A stretch of DNA of 64,000 nucleotides, from assembly GCF_011947225.1 (NCBI RefSeq), contig NZ_JAATVW010000017.1, positions 62,001-126,000 of the forward strand, given 5' to 3'. Origin of the DNA: Planosporangium flavigriseum (GTDB taxonomy: Bacteria; Actinomycetota; Actinomycetes; Mycobacteriales; Micromonosporaceae). Each line of letters begins with the position of its first letter. The first letter of the stretch is position 1. Of the stretch, positions 1 to 7,269 are shown one piece after another. The position numbers and the translations under genes were made by a program. The notes below the pieces were generated by a model. The model saw nothing but the letters and a program-made list of their open reading frames with translations. It did not search any database and was not told where the DNA came from.

Positions 1-534
1 GGCGAGCCCGTGGTCGACATCGACTTCGTCCGCACCCGTGACCCGGAGACCGTTCTCACCGCCTTCACCGCCTCGTGTGACGTGCTGCACGTCATGGCGC
101 ACGGTGACTACGTCGCCGCCTCCCCGACGTTCAGCAGCAGCGACGAGAAGACCAACATCTCGCTCGAACAGTTAGGCGAGGCCGCCGCCGAGCGCGGCCG
201 GGGCATCTCGACCGGCGCGATCCTCGCCGACGGCTGCAAGACCGGCACCGGCGCGTGGCAGAAGGCGGTCAGCGACTGCCTGCACGGGGACGTCACCTAC
301 ATCGGCACCTCAGCCCAGGTCGGCTGGTACGAGAGCACGGTGTTCTGCTCGGCGTTCTACAGTGCGCTCCTGCGCAACAAGGGCAAGGGAATCACCCCTG
401 CCGAGCAGGCCCAGGACGCGGCCAAGCGGGCGCAGGAGGCGTACACGATGCTGACCGACCGCAGCTGCCCGTACAAGGTCATGACCTTGAGCCCGAGCCG
501 CTGGGCGAAGCGGGCGTTCGGCCTGGCTGTCTGA
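1..534 (+). CDS. CHAT-like (caspase-fold) protein, 5' end outside the window
   Basis: The C-terminal 174 or more residues of a protein whose frame is open to the first base of the window, so the true start lies upstream; a GTG at position 10 is available but has no clear ribosome binding site. Two motifs resemble the catalytic pair of CHAT/caspase-fold peptidases: a hydrophobic strand ending in LHVMAHGD (His) and, about 55 residues later, ILADGCKTG (Cys). These are followed by IGTSAQVGW and an AFYSALL helix, as in many CHAT domains. CHAT proteins cleave partner proteins and often act in defence or regulated cell death, but the N-terminal part that would name a partner is missing. It converges directly with the nuclease gene to its right. 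The fold call is moderate; the substrate is unknown. Confidence 0.55.
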   Translation, partial: GEPVVDIDFVRTRDPETVLTAFTASCDVLHVMAHGDYVAASPTFSSSDEKTNISLEQLGEAAAERGRGISTGAILADGCKTGTGAWQKAVSDCLHGDVTYIGTSAQVGWYESTVFCSAFYSALLRNKGKGITPAEQAQDAAKRAQEAYTMLTDRSCPYKVMTLSPSRWAKRAFGLAV

Positions 535-2202
535 CTACGGTTGGTCGGGATTCCCGGAGCCCTGACCGATTCCGCGCAGCCAGCGGCGCACCGCGAGGCT
601 CGCGCGTACGTCGTCTTCGTTGTACGCCAACAGTCGCGCCGCCGCCGCGGCGTCGCCGTGGACCGCCTGCTCGTACCAGATCTGGGACTGCCGGCCGCCC
701 GGGTCCTCGTCGCGCCAGGAGAAGCCGGCGCCGTGGTAGGCGACGACCTTCAGCCCGTGGCCGTAGCGGCTGTCGATCGAATCGCGCACGTACGGCAGGA
801 GGTCGACCCAGGAGTCCAGGATCCAGTCCTCCTCGCTGAGAATGCGGCGGGCGTGGGTACGTTCGGCGTGGGAGTAATGGAAGACGAGCAGGCTGCGCCC
901 CTGCTCCCGGGCGCTTGTGACGATGTCGCGCAGCCACGCCAGGCAGCGCCGGGCCAGGTCCGCTTCGACGGCCGCCGGGTCGAAGAAGCTGACGTACCGG
1001 GAATCATCTTCGCTGGTGAGAAGGGCGCCCCACAGGTACACCTGGTTGTCGGCGCTCCACTCGATGTCCAGGTCGATCTCGATGTCGGCTTTCGGTAGGT
1101 CGATCGTCGTTTCTGGCTTGACGCGCAGAACGGCGTCGTCGCGGGCGAGCTGGGCGGAGATGATCGCCTGGCGGAGCCGGGAGGCCCTTCTGGTCAGGTG
1201 TGCGGTGTCCTGGAGGTAGCCGTCCGTAAGCAGGTCTTCAGCGCTTTTCGCGGCCAACTGCTCGATGGTGCCGATCCCGGCGTCGCGGAGCGCGGCGTAC
1301 TCGCGGACGCTCAGCGCGCCACGCAGCCCACCGCTCAGGTCGCTAGCGGGCAACATGTCCACGCAAACACTGGCCCAGACGCACTCGTCGCACTCCTGCT
1401 GGCCGATGGGAACGACGAGAGGCTCGGGGTCGTCCACACTCCCCTTTCTTTGGACCGCTGCTTTCGCCACGTCCAGCCGGAAGCCGTGCTCGTGGTCGTA
1501 CCGTTCCAGGGCGCTCCGTTTCACCGCCCCCTGGCTGCGGGAGAAGGTGCGGAACAGCGGCTCGGTGAGGTCGTACCAGGCCAGCAGCGGATCCTCGGAC
1601 TGGTCGTTGCCGCAGATCGCGCCGTACGGGCTCTCCGCCTGGTATCCGCACACCTCGAGCATCCGCCAGAAGTGGGCAAGCTGGAGCAGATCGGGCTCGC
1701 GGTAGCGCAGCCCATGGTCTGACAGCGCCGTCGCGTTCGCAAGGGCCGGGGCGTGCAGGCAGGTGACGAGCCCGCCGGTCTCACGCTTGTCGAGTACGAA
1801 GTGAGCCTTCACGTCCGCCGGGTGGTACCCGGGGCCGTCGGTTTCCCGGAGCAGGATGTCGGGCTTGCCGGTCCGGCCGCCATCGGGGTCGTCGGGCAGC
1901 CGGCCACCGAGAATGACCGGTACCCCGTACTCCATCGCGCGCAGCGTCGCGTCAATGTGCTCATACTTGTCGTGGTCGTAGTCGCGGAGGTCTACCAGGC
2001 CGTCGTTATCGAGGCCGATCCACTGGGCGAAGACGTCGTTTTCGAAATCTCTCCCCAGGTCGAACAACCGCTGCAGCTCCGGTGACACCTCGACCTCGGG
2101 CCGGGGCACGGTGATGTCGTACTCGTTGTGGGTCGCCCGTGGGCAGGTCTTCGCCGCGTACCCGCCCAGCAGCACCAACCGCGTCTCACCCCTCACACGC
2201 AT
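535..2202 (-). CDS. TM0106-type RecB-like nuclease with RNase H-like exonuclease domain
   Basis: A 555-residue protein with the layout of the TM0106-type RecB-like putative nucleases. The N-terminal half holds a PD-(D/E)XK-like region (residues about 1-290) with an early Cys in GGYAAKTCPRATH and a later QQECDECVWASVC cluster, reminiscent of Fe-S-bearing RecB/Cas4 nucleases. A helix-hairpin-like stretch follows (YAALRDAGIGTIEQL). The C-terminal part (about 365-545) is a DEDD/RNase H-like exonuclease domain with acidic strands in IEIDLDIEW, a FHYSHAE motif and a terminal YNEDDVRA. Such proteins are predicted to process nucleic acid ends. No strong ribosome binding site precedes the ATG, so a leaderless start is possible. 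It is divergent from the SprT-like gene at 2286. Confidence 0.75.
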   Translation of the reverse strand: MRVRGETRLVLLGGYAAKTCPRATHNEYDITVPRPEVEVSPELQRLFDLGRDFENDVFAQWIGLDNDGLVDLRDYDHDKYEHIDATLRAMEYGVPVILGGRLPDDPDGGRTGKPDILLRETDGPGYHPADVKAHFVLDKRETGGLVTCLHAPALANATALSDHGLRYREPDLLQLAHFWRMLEVCGYQAESPYGAICGNDQSEDPLLAWYDLTEPLFRTFSRSQGAVKRSALERYDHEHGFRLDVAKAAVQRKGSVDDPEPLVVPIGQQECDECVWASVCVDMLPASDLSGGLRGALSVREYAALRDAGIGTIEQLAAKSAEDLLTDGYLQDTAHLTRRASRLRQAIISAQLARDDAVLRVKPETTIDLPKADIEIDLDIEWSADNQVYLWGALLTSEDDSRYVSFFDPAAVEADLARRCLAWLRDIVTSAREQGRSLLVFHYSHAERTHARRILSEEDWILDSWVDLLPYVRDSIDSRYGHGLKVVAYHGAGFSWRDEDPGGRQSQIWYEQAVHGDAAAAARLLAYNEDDVRASLAVRRWLRGIGQGSGNPDQP

Positions 2203-2285
2203 CTTTTCGGCGCGTCAGGCGTCCGCTTTAGGCCGTTTTCGTGTCAGGCTGCATCGTCATGCTTTCGGGTTAGGAGCAGCGCAGG

Positions 2286-2981
2286 GTGAACCTGGACGAG
2301 GTACGGGTGCTTGCGACCGAATTGATGGCTCAGCACGGGCTCAAGGGTTGGCGCCTGGTGTTCGACAACGCGAAGAGCCGGGCCGGGGTGTGCAGGTCAG
2401 ACTGCAGAGAAATCGGCTTATCGCGGGTTTTGATGAGCCTCTACTCCGAGGCTGAGGTACGCGACACCGTGCTGCATGAGATCGCGCACGCTCTGGTCGG
2501 CGCGGGGCATGGGCACGACAAGGTCTGGCGGGCGACGGCGTTACGTATCGGCTGCTCCGGTGCCCGTTGTGTGTCTTCGGAATCGCCGACGGCCGAGGGC
2601 GCCTGGGTCGGGGTCTGCCCGGCCGGTCATCGCAGCACGCTCCACCGCCGGCCCATCCGGGTCAAGTCGTGCCACCGCTGCTCTCCGGTGTTCGACGCGG
2701 CTGCGATTTTTGAATGGAGGTATCGCGGCCAGGCGGTTGCGATGCACCCCAAATACGTCGCCGAGTTGGCGCGGATCCAGGGGCGTTCTCCGTCCCTTGT
2801 CCTGCTGCCGGCGGTGACGCTGCGGGTGGGCGATCCGGTGCGGTTGACGGGTGGCGGGAAGTACGGCGGGTTGGTCGGGACGATCGCGAAGCGCGGGCGG
2901 AGCAGGTATCAGGTGAAGACCCGGGTCGGGATGCTGAGCGCGCCCTTCGGGATCGTGGAGCCGATCTCGCAGCTACCGTGA
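2286..2981 (+). CDS. SprT-like zinc metalloprotease domain protein
   Basis: 231 residues starting at GTG 2286, chosen because an AGGAG box lies about nine bases upstream. The central motif LHEIAHALVG followed by GHGHDKVW matches the HExxH plus downstream His arrangement of SprT/Spartan-family zinc proteases. A later set of cysteines (around GCSGARC, GVCPAGH and CHRC) resembles the zinc ribbon that follows SprT domains. The C-terminal part (LRVGDPVRLTGGGKYGGLVGTI) looks like a small SH3/KOW-like beta domain that may bind nucleic acid. In eukaryotes the family removes DNA-protein crosslinks; the bacterial substrate is unknown. It ends 12 bases before the convergent dehydrogenase gene. Confidence 0.75.
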   Translation: MNLDEVRVLATELMAQHGLKGWRLVFDNAKSRAGVCRSDCREIGLSRVLMSLYSEAEVRDTVLHEIAHALVGAGHGHDKVWRATALRIGCSGARCVSSESPTAEGAWVGVCPAGHRSTLHRRPIRVKSCHRCSPVFDAAAIFEWRYRGQAVAMHPKYVAELARIQGRSPSLVLLPAVTLRVGDPVRLTGGGKYGGLVGTIAKRGRSRYQVKTRVGMLSAPFGIVEPISQLP

Positions 2982-2993
2982 CACCGATCGCGG

Positions 2994-4043
2994 TCACTTC
3001 GCCGCCAATTCCAGGACGACCTTCACGTCGTCGGGGCGTTTGTCGAACGCGTCGAGGAAGTCGGCCAGCGGCATCCGACGGGTGATCAGACGCGACAGCC
3101 ATCTCTTATCGGCGGCTGCCAGCGCAACCGTCGCCGCCTGGTAGTGGCGCCGGTTGGCGTTGACCGAGCCGAAGATGACATCGTTCTCCAGCACCGAGGT
3201 GCGCGAGATCTCGCCGATGTCGAGCGGGATCCGGGTACCGCCCGAGGACACCCCGGTCAGGCAGACGACGCTGTTGTGCGCGCTGCACGTCATCGCGTCC
3301 ACAATCACCGACGGTACGCCCGAACATTCGACGATGATGTCCGCTTCGACGCCGCTGTCCGGGAGGGTTTCGGAGTGGTAGGCCGCACCGAGTTGTTCCA
3401 CCAGTTCGGGTTTCAGTCCGGTCTTGACGATGTCGAAGACGTGGGTGTTCAGTCCCCGCTGCACGCTGAGCAGGGCGGCTAGGAGTCCGACCGGGCCGGC
3501 GCCGGTGATGGCCGCCGTCTCGGGTTGCCAGAAGGCTCGGCGGCCGATGCGGTCGATCTGTTCCCACGCCTTGGCGACGATCGTGGTCGGCTCCAGCAGC
3601 GCGCCCACGTCGGCCAGGTCGGGATCCAGCCGGACCATCGCGTCCGGCTCGGCACGCCAGCGCTCCCGGGCGAAGCCGTGCAGTGCCTTGATGCCGTGCT
3701 CGGTGTACCGGCCGTTGCGGCACATGTCCCACTCCCCCACCGCGCAGGCGGGGCAGGGTACGGGGTCGGGCCGGCGGACGATCCCGACAACGAGGTCCCC
3801 TGGTTTGAGGTTGCTGTCTTTGGGCGCCTCGATGATGCGGCCGAGGTTCTCGTGGCCAAGGACGAGCAGGTCTTCGCCTGGAGGGGCTTCGCCGTACTCG
3901 CCGGCCACGATCTCCTCGTCGGTGCCGCAGAGGCCGACCTGGAGGCTTTCGACCAGGACCCGGCCGTCGGTCGGGGGCGGGTCGTCGAGGTCGGTGAGGG
4001 CGAGTGACTTGGGCGTTCCGGGTCGGACGGTGAGCGCACGCAT
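2994..4043 (-). CDS. zinc-dependent glucose 1-dehydrogenase-like enzyme (MDR superfamily)
   Basis: A medium-chain dehydrogenase of 349 residues. The start at 4043 is preferred to a longer frame because GAGGGGA lies just upstream and the protein then begins MRALTVRPG, typical of the family. Visible features are the catalytic zinc ligands (GLCGTDEE and GHEN), the structural-zinc cysteines (CPACAVGEWDMC), the nucleotide-binding AITGAGPVGLL, and a C-terminal FGSVNANRRHY segment characteristic of archaeal-type glucose dehydrogenases. The likely reaction is NAD(P)-dependent oxidation of an aldose to the lactone. It looks like an ordinary metabolic gene beside the toxin locus, with no operon partner. 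Confidence 0.8.
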   Translation of the reverse strand: MRALTVRPGTPKSLALTDLDDPPPTDGRVLVESLQVGLCGTDEEIVAGEYGEAPPGEDLLVLGHENLGRIIEAPKDSNLKPGDLVVGIVRRPDPVPCPACAVGEWDMCRNGRYTEHGIKALHGFARERWRAEPDAMVRLDPDLADVGALLEPTTIVAKAWEQIDRIGRRAFWQPETAAITGAGPVGLLAALLSVQRGLNTHVFDIVKTGLKPELVEQLGAAYHSETLPDSGVEADIIVECSGVPSVIVDAMTCSAHNSVVCLTGVSSGGTRIPLDIGEISRTSVLENDVIFGSVNANRRHYQAATVALAAADKRWLSRLITRRMPLADFLDAFDKRPDDVKVVLELAAK

Positions 4044-4083
4044 CTGTCCCCCTCGGGCTGGCGGCCTCTGCCACTCCATACCC

Positions 4084-4314
4084 CTACGGAACCGCTGCGT
4101 ACCGGCCAGTCGCAGACAGCCGCCCGATGAGCGCAGCCCAGGCCAAGGACCCGAGGTGGAGGCGGTCGTTACGGAGCACAGGCAGCATCGTCAGCTCGCC
4201 GAGGACGGTTGCCGCCTTGTCGTCGGCCGCGGCCCTGTCGCCGAGCTCGAAGACGGCCTTGCCGCGGTTCGGGCCACCCGCACGGACGACCTCCGCCAAC
4301 TCGGTGTTGCTCAT
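4084..4314 (-). CDS. small hypothetical protein, possible truncated immunity protein
   Basis: A 76-residue frame with plausible protein composition: several helices including DKAATVLGELTMLPVLRN and HLGSLAWAALIGRL. It is the last gene of the leftward toxin locus. The ATG at 4314 has AGGAG directly abutting it, which is not ideal spacing, and the frame stays open upstream into the end of the preceding gene. It may therefore be a remnant of a longer HEAT-like or immunity protein rather than an intact gene. I do not recognise a family. Position in the locus suggests an orphan immunity role, which is inference only. Confidence 0.45.
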   Translation of the reverse strand: MSNTELAEVVRAGGPNRGKAVFELGDRAAADDKAATVLGELTMLPVLRNDRLHLGSLAWAALIGRLSATGRYAAVP

Positions 4315-4349
4315 CTCCTGGACCGGCGGTTCAGGACGTCGCTTCTCGC

Positions 4350-4658
4350 CTAGCCGAAGTACACGTGTGCCGTCTGCGGTACTTGCCTGGTCTTCAGAAA
4401 TGCCTTGAGGGTGGCGGCAGTAACCCTGGTAAAGGCACCTCGGTCAATTCCAGCCGCGTCGCCGGTCGCGTTGCCGCTGTCCGCGTGCAGCACGAGGTCA
4501 CCGATAGCATCACCGTTGCCATCACATGGCCAGACCGTCGGTTTCAGGGTCTCCAAGAGGACGAAGCCGGTGCCGCCTTCGCCTCCATCGGCTTCCCAGC
4601 GATACATGACACCACGCGGCAGCTGCGCCTGCGCCCAAATACCGATTGACCAGTTCAC
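4350..4658 (-). CDS. hypothetical protein in the immunity cluster
   Basis: 102 residues from GTG 4658, selected because a GAGGGA box sits about ten bases upstream; a longer frame to 4823 exists but runs over the frameshifted gene next door and lacks a ribosome binding site. The protein is acidic and glycine-rich at its centre (EADGGEGGTGFVLLE, GDLVLHADSGNATGD) with a C-terminal helix and TAHVYFG end. No family recognised. It follows the toxin, SitI3-type immunity gene and frameshifted gene in the same orientation, so an immunity or orphan-immunity role is a reasonable guess from context. Confidence 0.55.
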   Translation of the reverse strand: MNWSIGIWAQAQLPRGVMYRWEADGGEGGTGFVLLETLKPTVWPCDGNGDAIGDLVLHADSGNATGDAAGIDRGAFTRVTAATLKAFLKTRQVPQTAHVYFG

Positions 4659-4774
4659 CGCGTTCCCTCGTTCAGCATTGTCATGGGGCCGCCCGATAGC
4701 CCCCAGCCGCCGCCTCTCAACGTGAATGGGTTGAGCAGCCTCAACAGGTCGGGTGGAGCGAACCGCAGTAGATA

Positions 4775-5004
4775 TCAACTTGCGAACATCGCGCCCTGCG
4801 GGAACTCGCCCCGCTCTCGCCATGCCTTCCTAATCTTGGCTGCGATCATTCCGGCCGCTGGGTCGAAGTTGCCATCCTCGGATCTCGCCCCCAGCTTGCC
4901 TTGTCAATCACCAGAACTCGGTCGCATTGCCGATCAAGACCGAACTCGTATCGGATCTCGTTCGCGCTCTCGGTCACCTTGCGAGCCGTCACCACCATCC
5001 CCAC
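4775..5004 (-). pseudogene. frameshifted small gene (putative immunity gene)
   Basis: Two overlapping reading frames join into one plausible protein. The upstream half starts at GTG 5004, six bases after GGAGG (complement of 5011-5015), and reads MVVTARKVTESANEI, YEFGLDRQCDRV and LVIDKASWGRDP. It then runs out of frame and stops at 4846. The other frame continues EDGNFDPAAGMIAAK, IRKAWRERGEF, PQGAMFAS and stops at 4775. A one-base deletion near 4876, beside a run of five G, would restore a protein of about 75 residues. The strong ribosome binding site and the protein-like sequence on both sides argue for a recently broken gene or a sequencing error. Its place between two immunity-like genes suggests the same role. 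Confidence 0.6.
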
Positions 5005-5033
5005 GGCTTACCTCCACATAGCCAGTACGGCGG

Positions 5034-5495
5034 TCACAGCAGGGGCTGCGGCAACAGGCGCTGCTCGCGCCCCGCGATCACCTCACTCATACCTGGTACG
5101 TCGGTCCAGTCCTCCCAGTCGCGATCAAGCGCGAGGTCTCCAGCGAGCCGTTGCAGCACAACCTCCTCGCCGTTGAACAGCAGAACTCCATCACCGGGGT
5201 ATCGGTCAAAGAATCGGAGGACAGCTTCTATCATCAGCGCCGTGTTGCGCTCCCTTACCTGAGAGGGCGCGGTATTGGAGAACCGAAAGGTCGCTGTGAC
5301 GTGGTGAGGGAAGCCAAACAATCCGGCCGCGGATGCCTCCTCGCCCGAATCCACTCGATACGCGGTCACTGTCATGCCCTCGCGCTGTGCAAAACCTTCC
5401 GGCGAGACAGATCCGTCAATGGCGTCGGCCATGAACGAGAAGATCTCCTCGGTCGTCATGTCGGCCGCGCCGTAGAGGCGGTACTCCATTGCCAT
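5034..5495 (-). CDS. SitI3-type immunity protein
   Basis: 153 residues starting MAMEYRLYGA, with a pattern I associate with SitI3-family immunity proteins of contact-dependent toxin systems: the N-terminal strand, the early helix TTEEIFSFMADAI, the GMTVTAYRV strand, HVTATFRFSN, and ALMIEAVLRFFDRYPGDGVLLFNGEEVVLQR. It begins ten bases after the stop of the CdiA-CT-like toxin gene and on the same strand, the usual position for the cognate immunity gene. The expected role is cytoplasmic binding and neutralisation of the toxin domain. The ribosome binding site is weak (AGGG), consistent with coupling to translation of the toxin gene. Pairing with this toxin is inferred from adjacency. Confidence 0.7.
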   Translation of the reverse strand: MAMEYRLYGAADMTTEEIFSFMADAIDGSVSPEGFAQREGMTVTAYRVDSGEEASAAGLFGFPHHVTATFRFSNTAPSQVRERNTALMIEAVLRFFDRYPGDGVLLFNGEEVVLQRLAGDLALDRDWEDWTDVPGMSEVIAGREQRLLPQPLL

Positions 5496-5505
5496 GTCGC
5501 TAACC

Positions 5506-6720
5506 CTAACTAGTGGGTGGATAGAGCCGGCTAACCTGACCGTCCTCGACCACGAGAATCTCCTTCAAACCAGTCACTGGTTTGCGCTCCAGTATCCCGG
5601 CGATCTCTTCGGCCGATCTCGGACAGTCGTCGAGGTTTAGCACGATTCGGTCGGCCTGGCCTTCTTTTACCTTCCCGCTGACCTCGTCACGAATGTTGTC
5701 GAGGTTCTTCGTCTGCGGCGCGTAACAGTCGAAGTACTCGCCTTCAATCTTATAGTCGGGATCCTTGCCATTCGGATTGCGCGGTGGATTTTGCTCAACG
5801 TCGTACCCATGCTCGGCCAGCGTGTCGGCCGCTTCGTTCTCACGCCTCTTTGGGCGGTCAAGTTTCCTCGTCGGATGCGCGTCGGTCCGGGGCCCTCGGG
5901 GCTTAGCGTTCGGGCCGGGCTTACGTGACGGCGTCGTGCCCCCACTTCCCTGCTTCCCTCCTGGCAGCAACTTGCGGAGGAGTCGCTTAAGCGCATCGAT
6001 GAGCTCGCTGAGCCGGTGGGCGTCCGGTATCAGCCGCCGGAGGCTGGCGAGCAGTCCTTTGAGCCAACGGGCGATCTTGGCTGCCCAGGAGGCAACAAGC
6101 GTCGAAACCTGTTCGACGACCAGCGGGGTGGCCAGCCCTAGGGAGAAGGCCTCCTCGGCGGCGTACGTGATGAGCCGGGACACGCAGGTGGCTATCGCAT
6201 CGCGGACCAGGATGCGTACGGCCGCGATCAGTGCCCCGGCACCCTCGGTGATGGCAGCCATCGTCTCGGCGCCCTTGGCCAGCCCAACGACAGCATCGTG
6301 TTGCTGTTTCGACCAGGTCCGGTAGGCCTGCCCGGCTGTGCCGCCCCAGTCGGTGACGTCCCAGCGCACCGCCCGGTCGAGGTCGGCAGCCTGCTCGTGG
6401 AGGGAGGCGGCGACGTTGCGCCAGGTCTGCGCGTGCCCGGCGATCTGCCCGGGATCGCCGGCCAACCAGTCCAACGCCTCGCTAAGCGGTTTGACGTGTT
6501 CGATGATCCAGGCGACGCCGTACTGCAGCAGCACCCCGACCGGATCGGACACCATGGCGAGCGCATCGAGGCCGGCACCGACGACGCCGAGGCTGCTATC
6601 AATCCAGTTGCCATTGCGCACGCCCTGGGCGATCAGCTCGATGTCCTCGGCGATCCACACCCCCGACCACGCGTCGGGCGGGCTATCCAGCCGGCCGGCG
6701 ACCAGCGGGTTGACCGTCAC
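5506..6720 (-). CDS. WXG100-like polymorphic toxin with CdiA-type C-terminal nuclease domain
   Basis: 404 residues from GTG 6720. Residues about 75-235 form a long helical WXG100/LXG-type secretion region (WRNVAASLHEQAADL, DWGGTAGQAYRTW). A basic Pro/Arg/Lys linker follows at about 255-285 (TPSRKPGPNAKPRGPR). The C-terminal 120 residues carry a domain resembling the CdiA C-terminal tRNase family, with ENEAADTLAEHGYDVEQNP, DPDYKIEGEYFDCYAP and RIVLNLDD. Such domains cut tRNA in the target cell. The gene overlaps the EspC-like gene upstream by four bases (GTGA), and the immunity gene follows after ten bases. This is a standard type VII-linked toxin arrangement: delivery domain, variable toxin tip, immunity protein. 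Exact nuclease specificity cannot be read from sequence alone. Confidence 0.8.
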   Translation of the reverse strand: MTVNPLVAGRLDSPPDAWSGVWIAEDIELIAQGVRNGNWIDSSLGVVGAGLDALAMVSDPVGVLLQYGVAWIIEHVKPLSEALDWLAGDPGQIAGHAQTWRNVAASLHEQAADLDRAVRWDVTDWGGTAGQAYRTWSKQQHDAVVGLAKGAETMAAITEGAGALIAAVRILVRDAIATCVSRLITYAAEEAFSLGLATPLVVEQVSTLVASWAAKIARWLKGLLASLRRLIPDAHRLSELIDALKRLLRKLLPGGKQGSGGTTPSRKPGPNAKPRGPRTDAHPTRKLDRPKRRENEAADTLAEHGYDVEQNPPRNPNGKDPDYKIEGEYFDCYAPQTKNLDNIRDEVSGKVKEGQADRIVLNLDDCPRSAEEIAGILERKPVTGLKEILVVEDGQVSRLYPPTS

Positions 6721-7037
6721 AGTGCGTCCCGGATCCGGTCGTGGCGCGCCCGGCTGTTCTCGTCAGCCGACCGGTAGCCGTCCGCGGCGATGCGCAGCCG
6801 CTGACCGGTATCGCGCAGCGAATGCGCTGCCGTGTCGATCCCATCGACCAGTACACCCTGCAGACCATTAATCAGGACCGGCACGATCGTGCACAGCTTG
6901 CCGTACGCGCCAGCACCCATCCGTACCGCGTCGCCGGCCTGCTTGGCGGTCGCGATCTGATCGGCGATGCCCTCGACATGACCCGCGTGTGCCACCAGAT
7001 CCGACGGCGACACGTCGATACCGTCGCCAGCCGGCAT
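6717..7037 (-). CDS. EspC/WXG100-like secretion partner
   Basis: 106 residues from ATG 7037, preceded by AAGGGGAA at good spacing. The sequence is short and helical (VSPSDLVAHAGHVEGIADQIATAKQAGDAV, then GQRLRIAADGYRSADENSRARHDRIRDAL), the pattern of EspC/DUF2580-type or WXG100-type proteins that pair with type VII substrates. The stop overlaps the GTG of the toxin gene by four bases, so the two are probably co-translated and may form a heterodimer for export. No ESX ATPase genes are in the window, so secretion would depend on machinery elsewhere. Confidence 0.75.
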   Translation of the reverse strand: MPAGDGIDVSPSDLVAHAGHVEGIADQIATAKQAGDAVRMGAGAYGKLCTIVPVLINGLQGVLVDGIDTAAHSLRDTGQRLRIAADGYRSADENSRARHDRIRDAL

Positions 7038-7269
7038 CAGCGTTCCCCTTCGACAGTGTCGACCCGCACGCTGCGCGCACCTCCCCGTGTCACCGCACTC
7101 GCAGTCCCACGCCGCGCTCAGTGACCCGCGCATTCTGGGAGCCTGCTGCCGACTGAGCGCGTTGCGCGGCCCACTTTACCGAGATCGGTCTATGTAGGAG
7201 ACCCCGCCAGCGGGAAACAAACCCGGGATGGCAGGCAAAGCCGCCGCTAACGGCTGACCGCTTTCCCGA

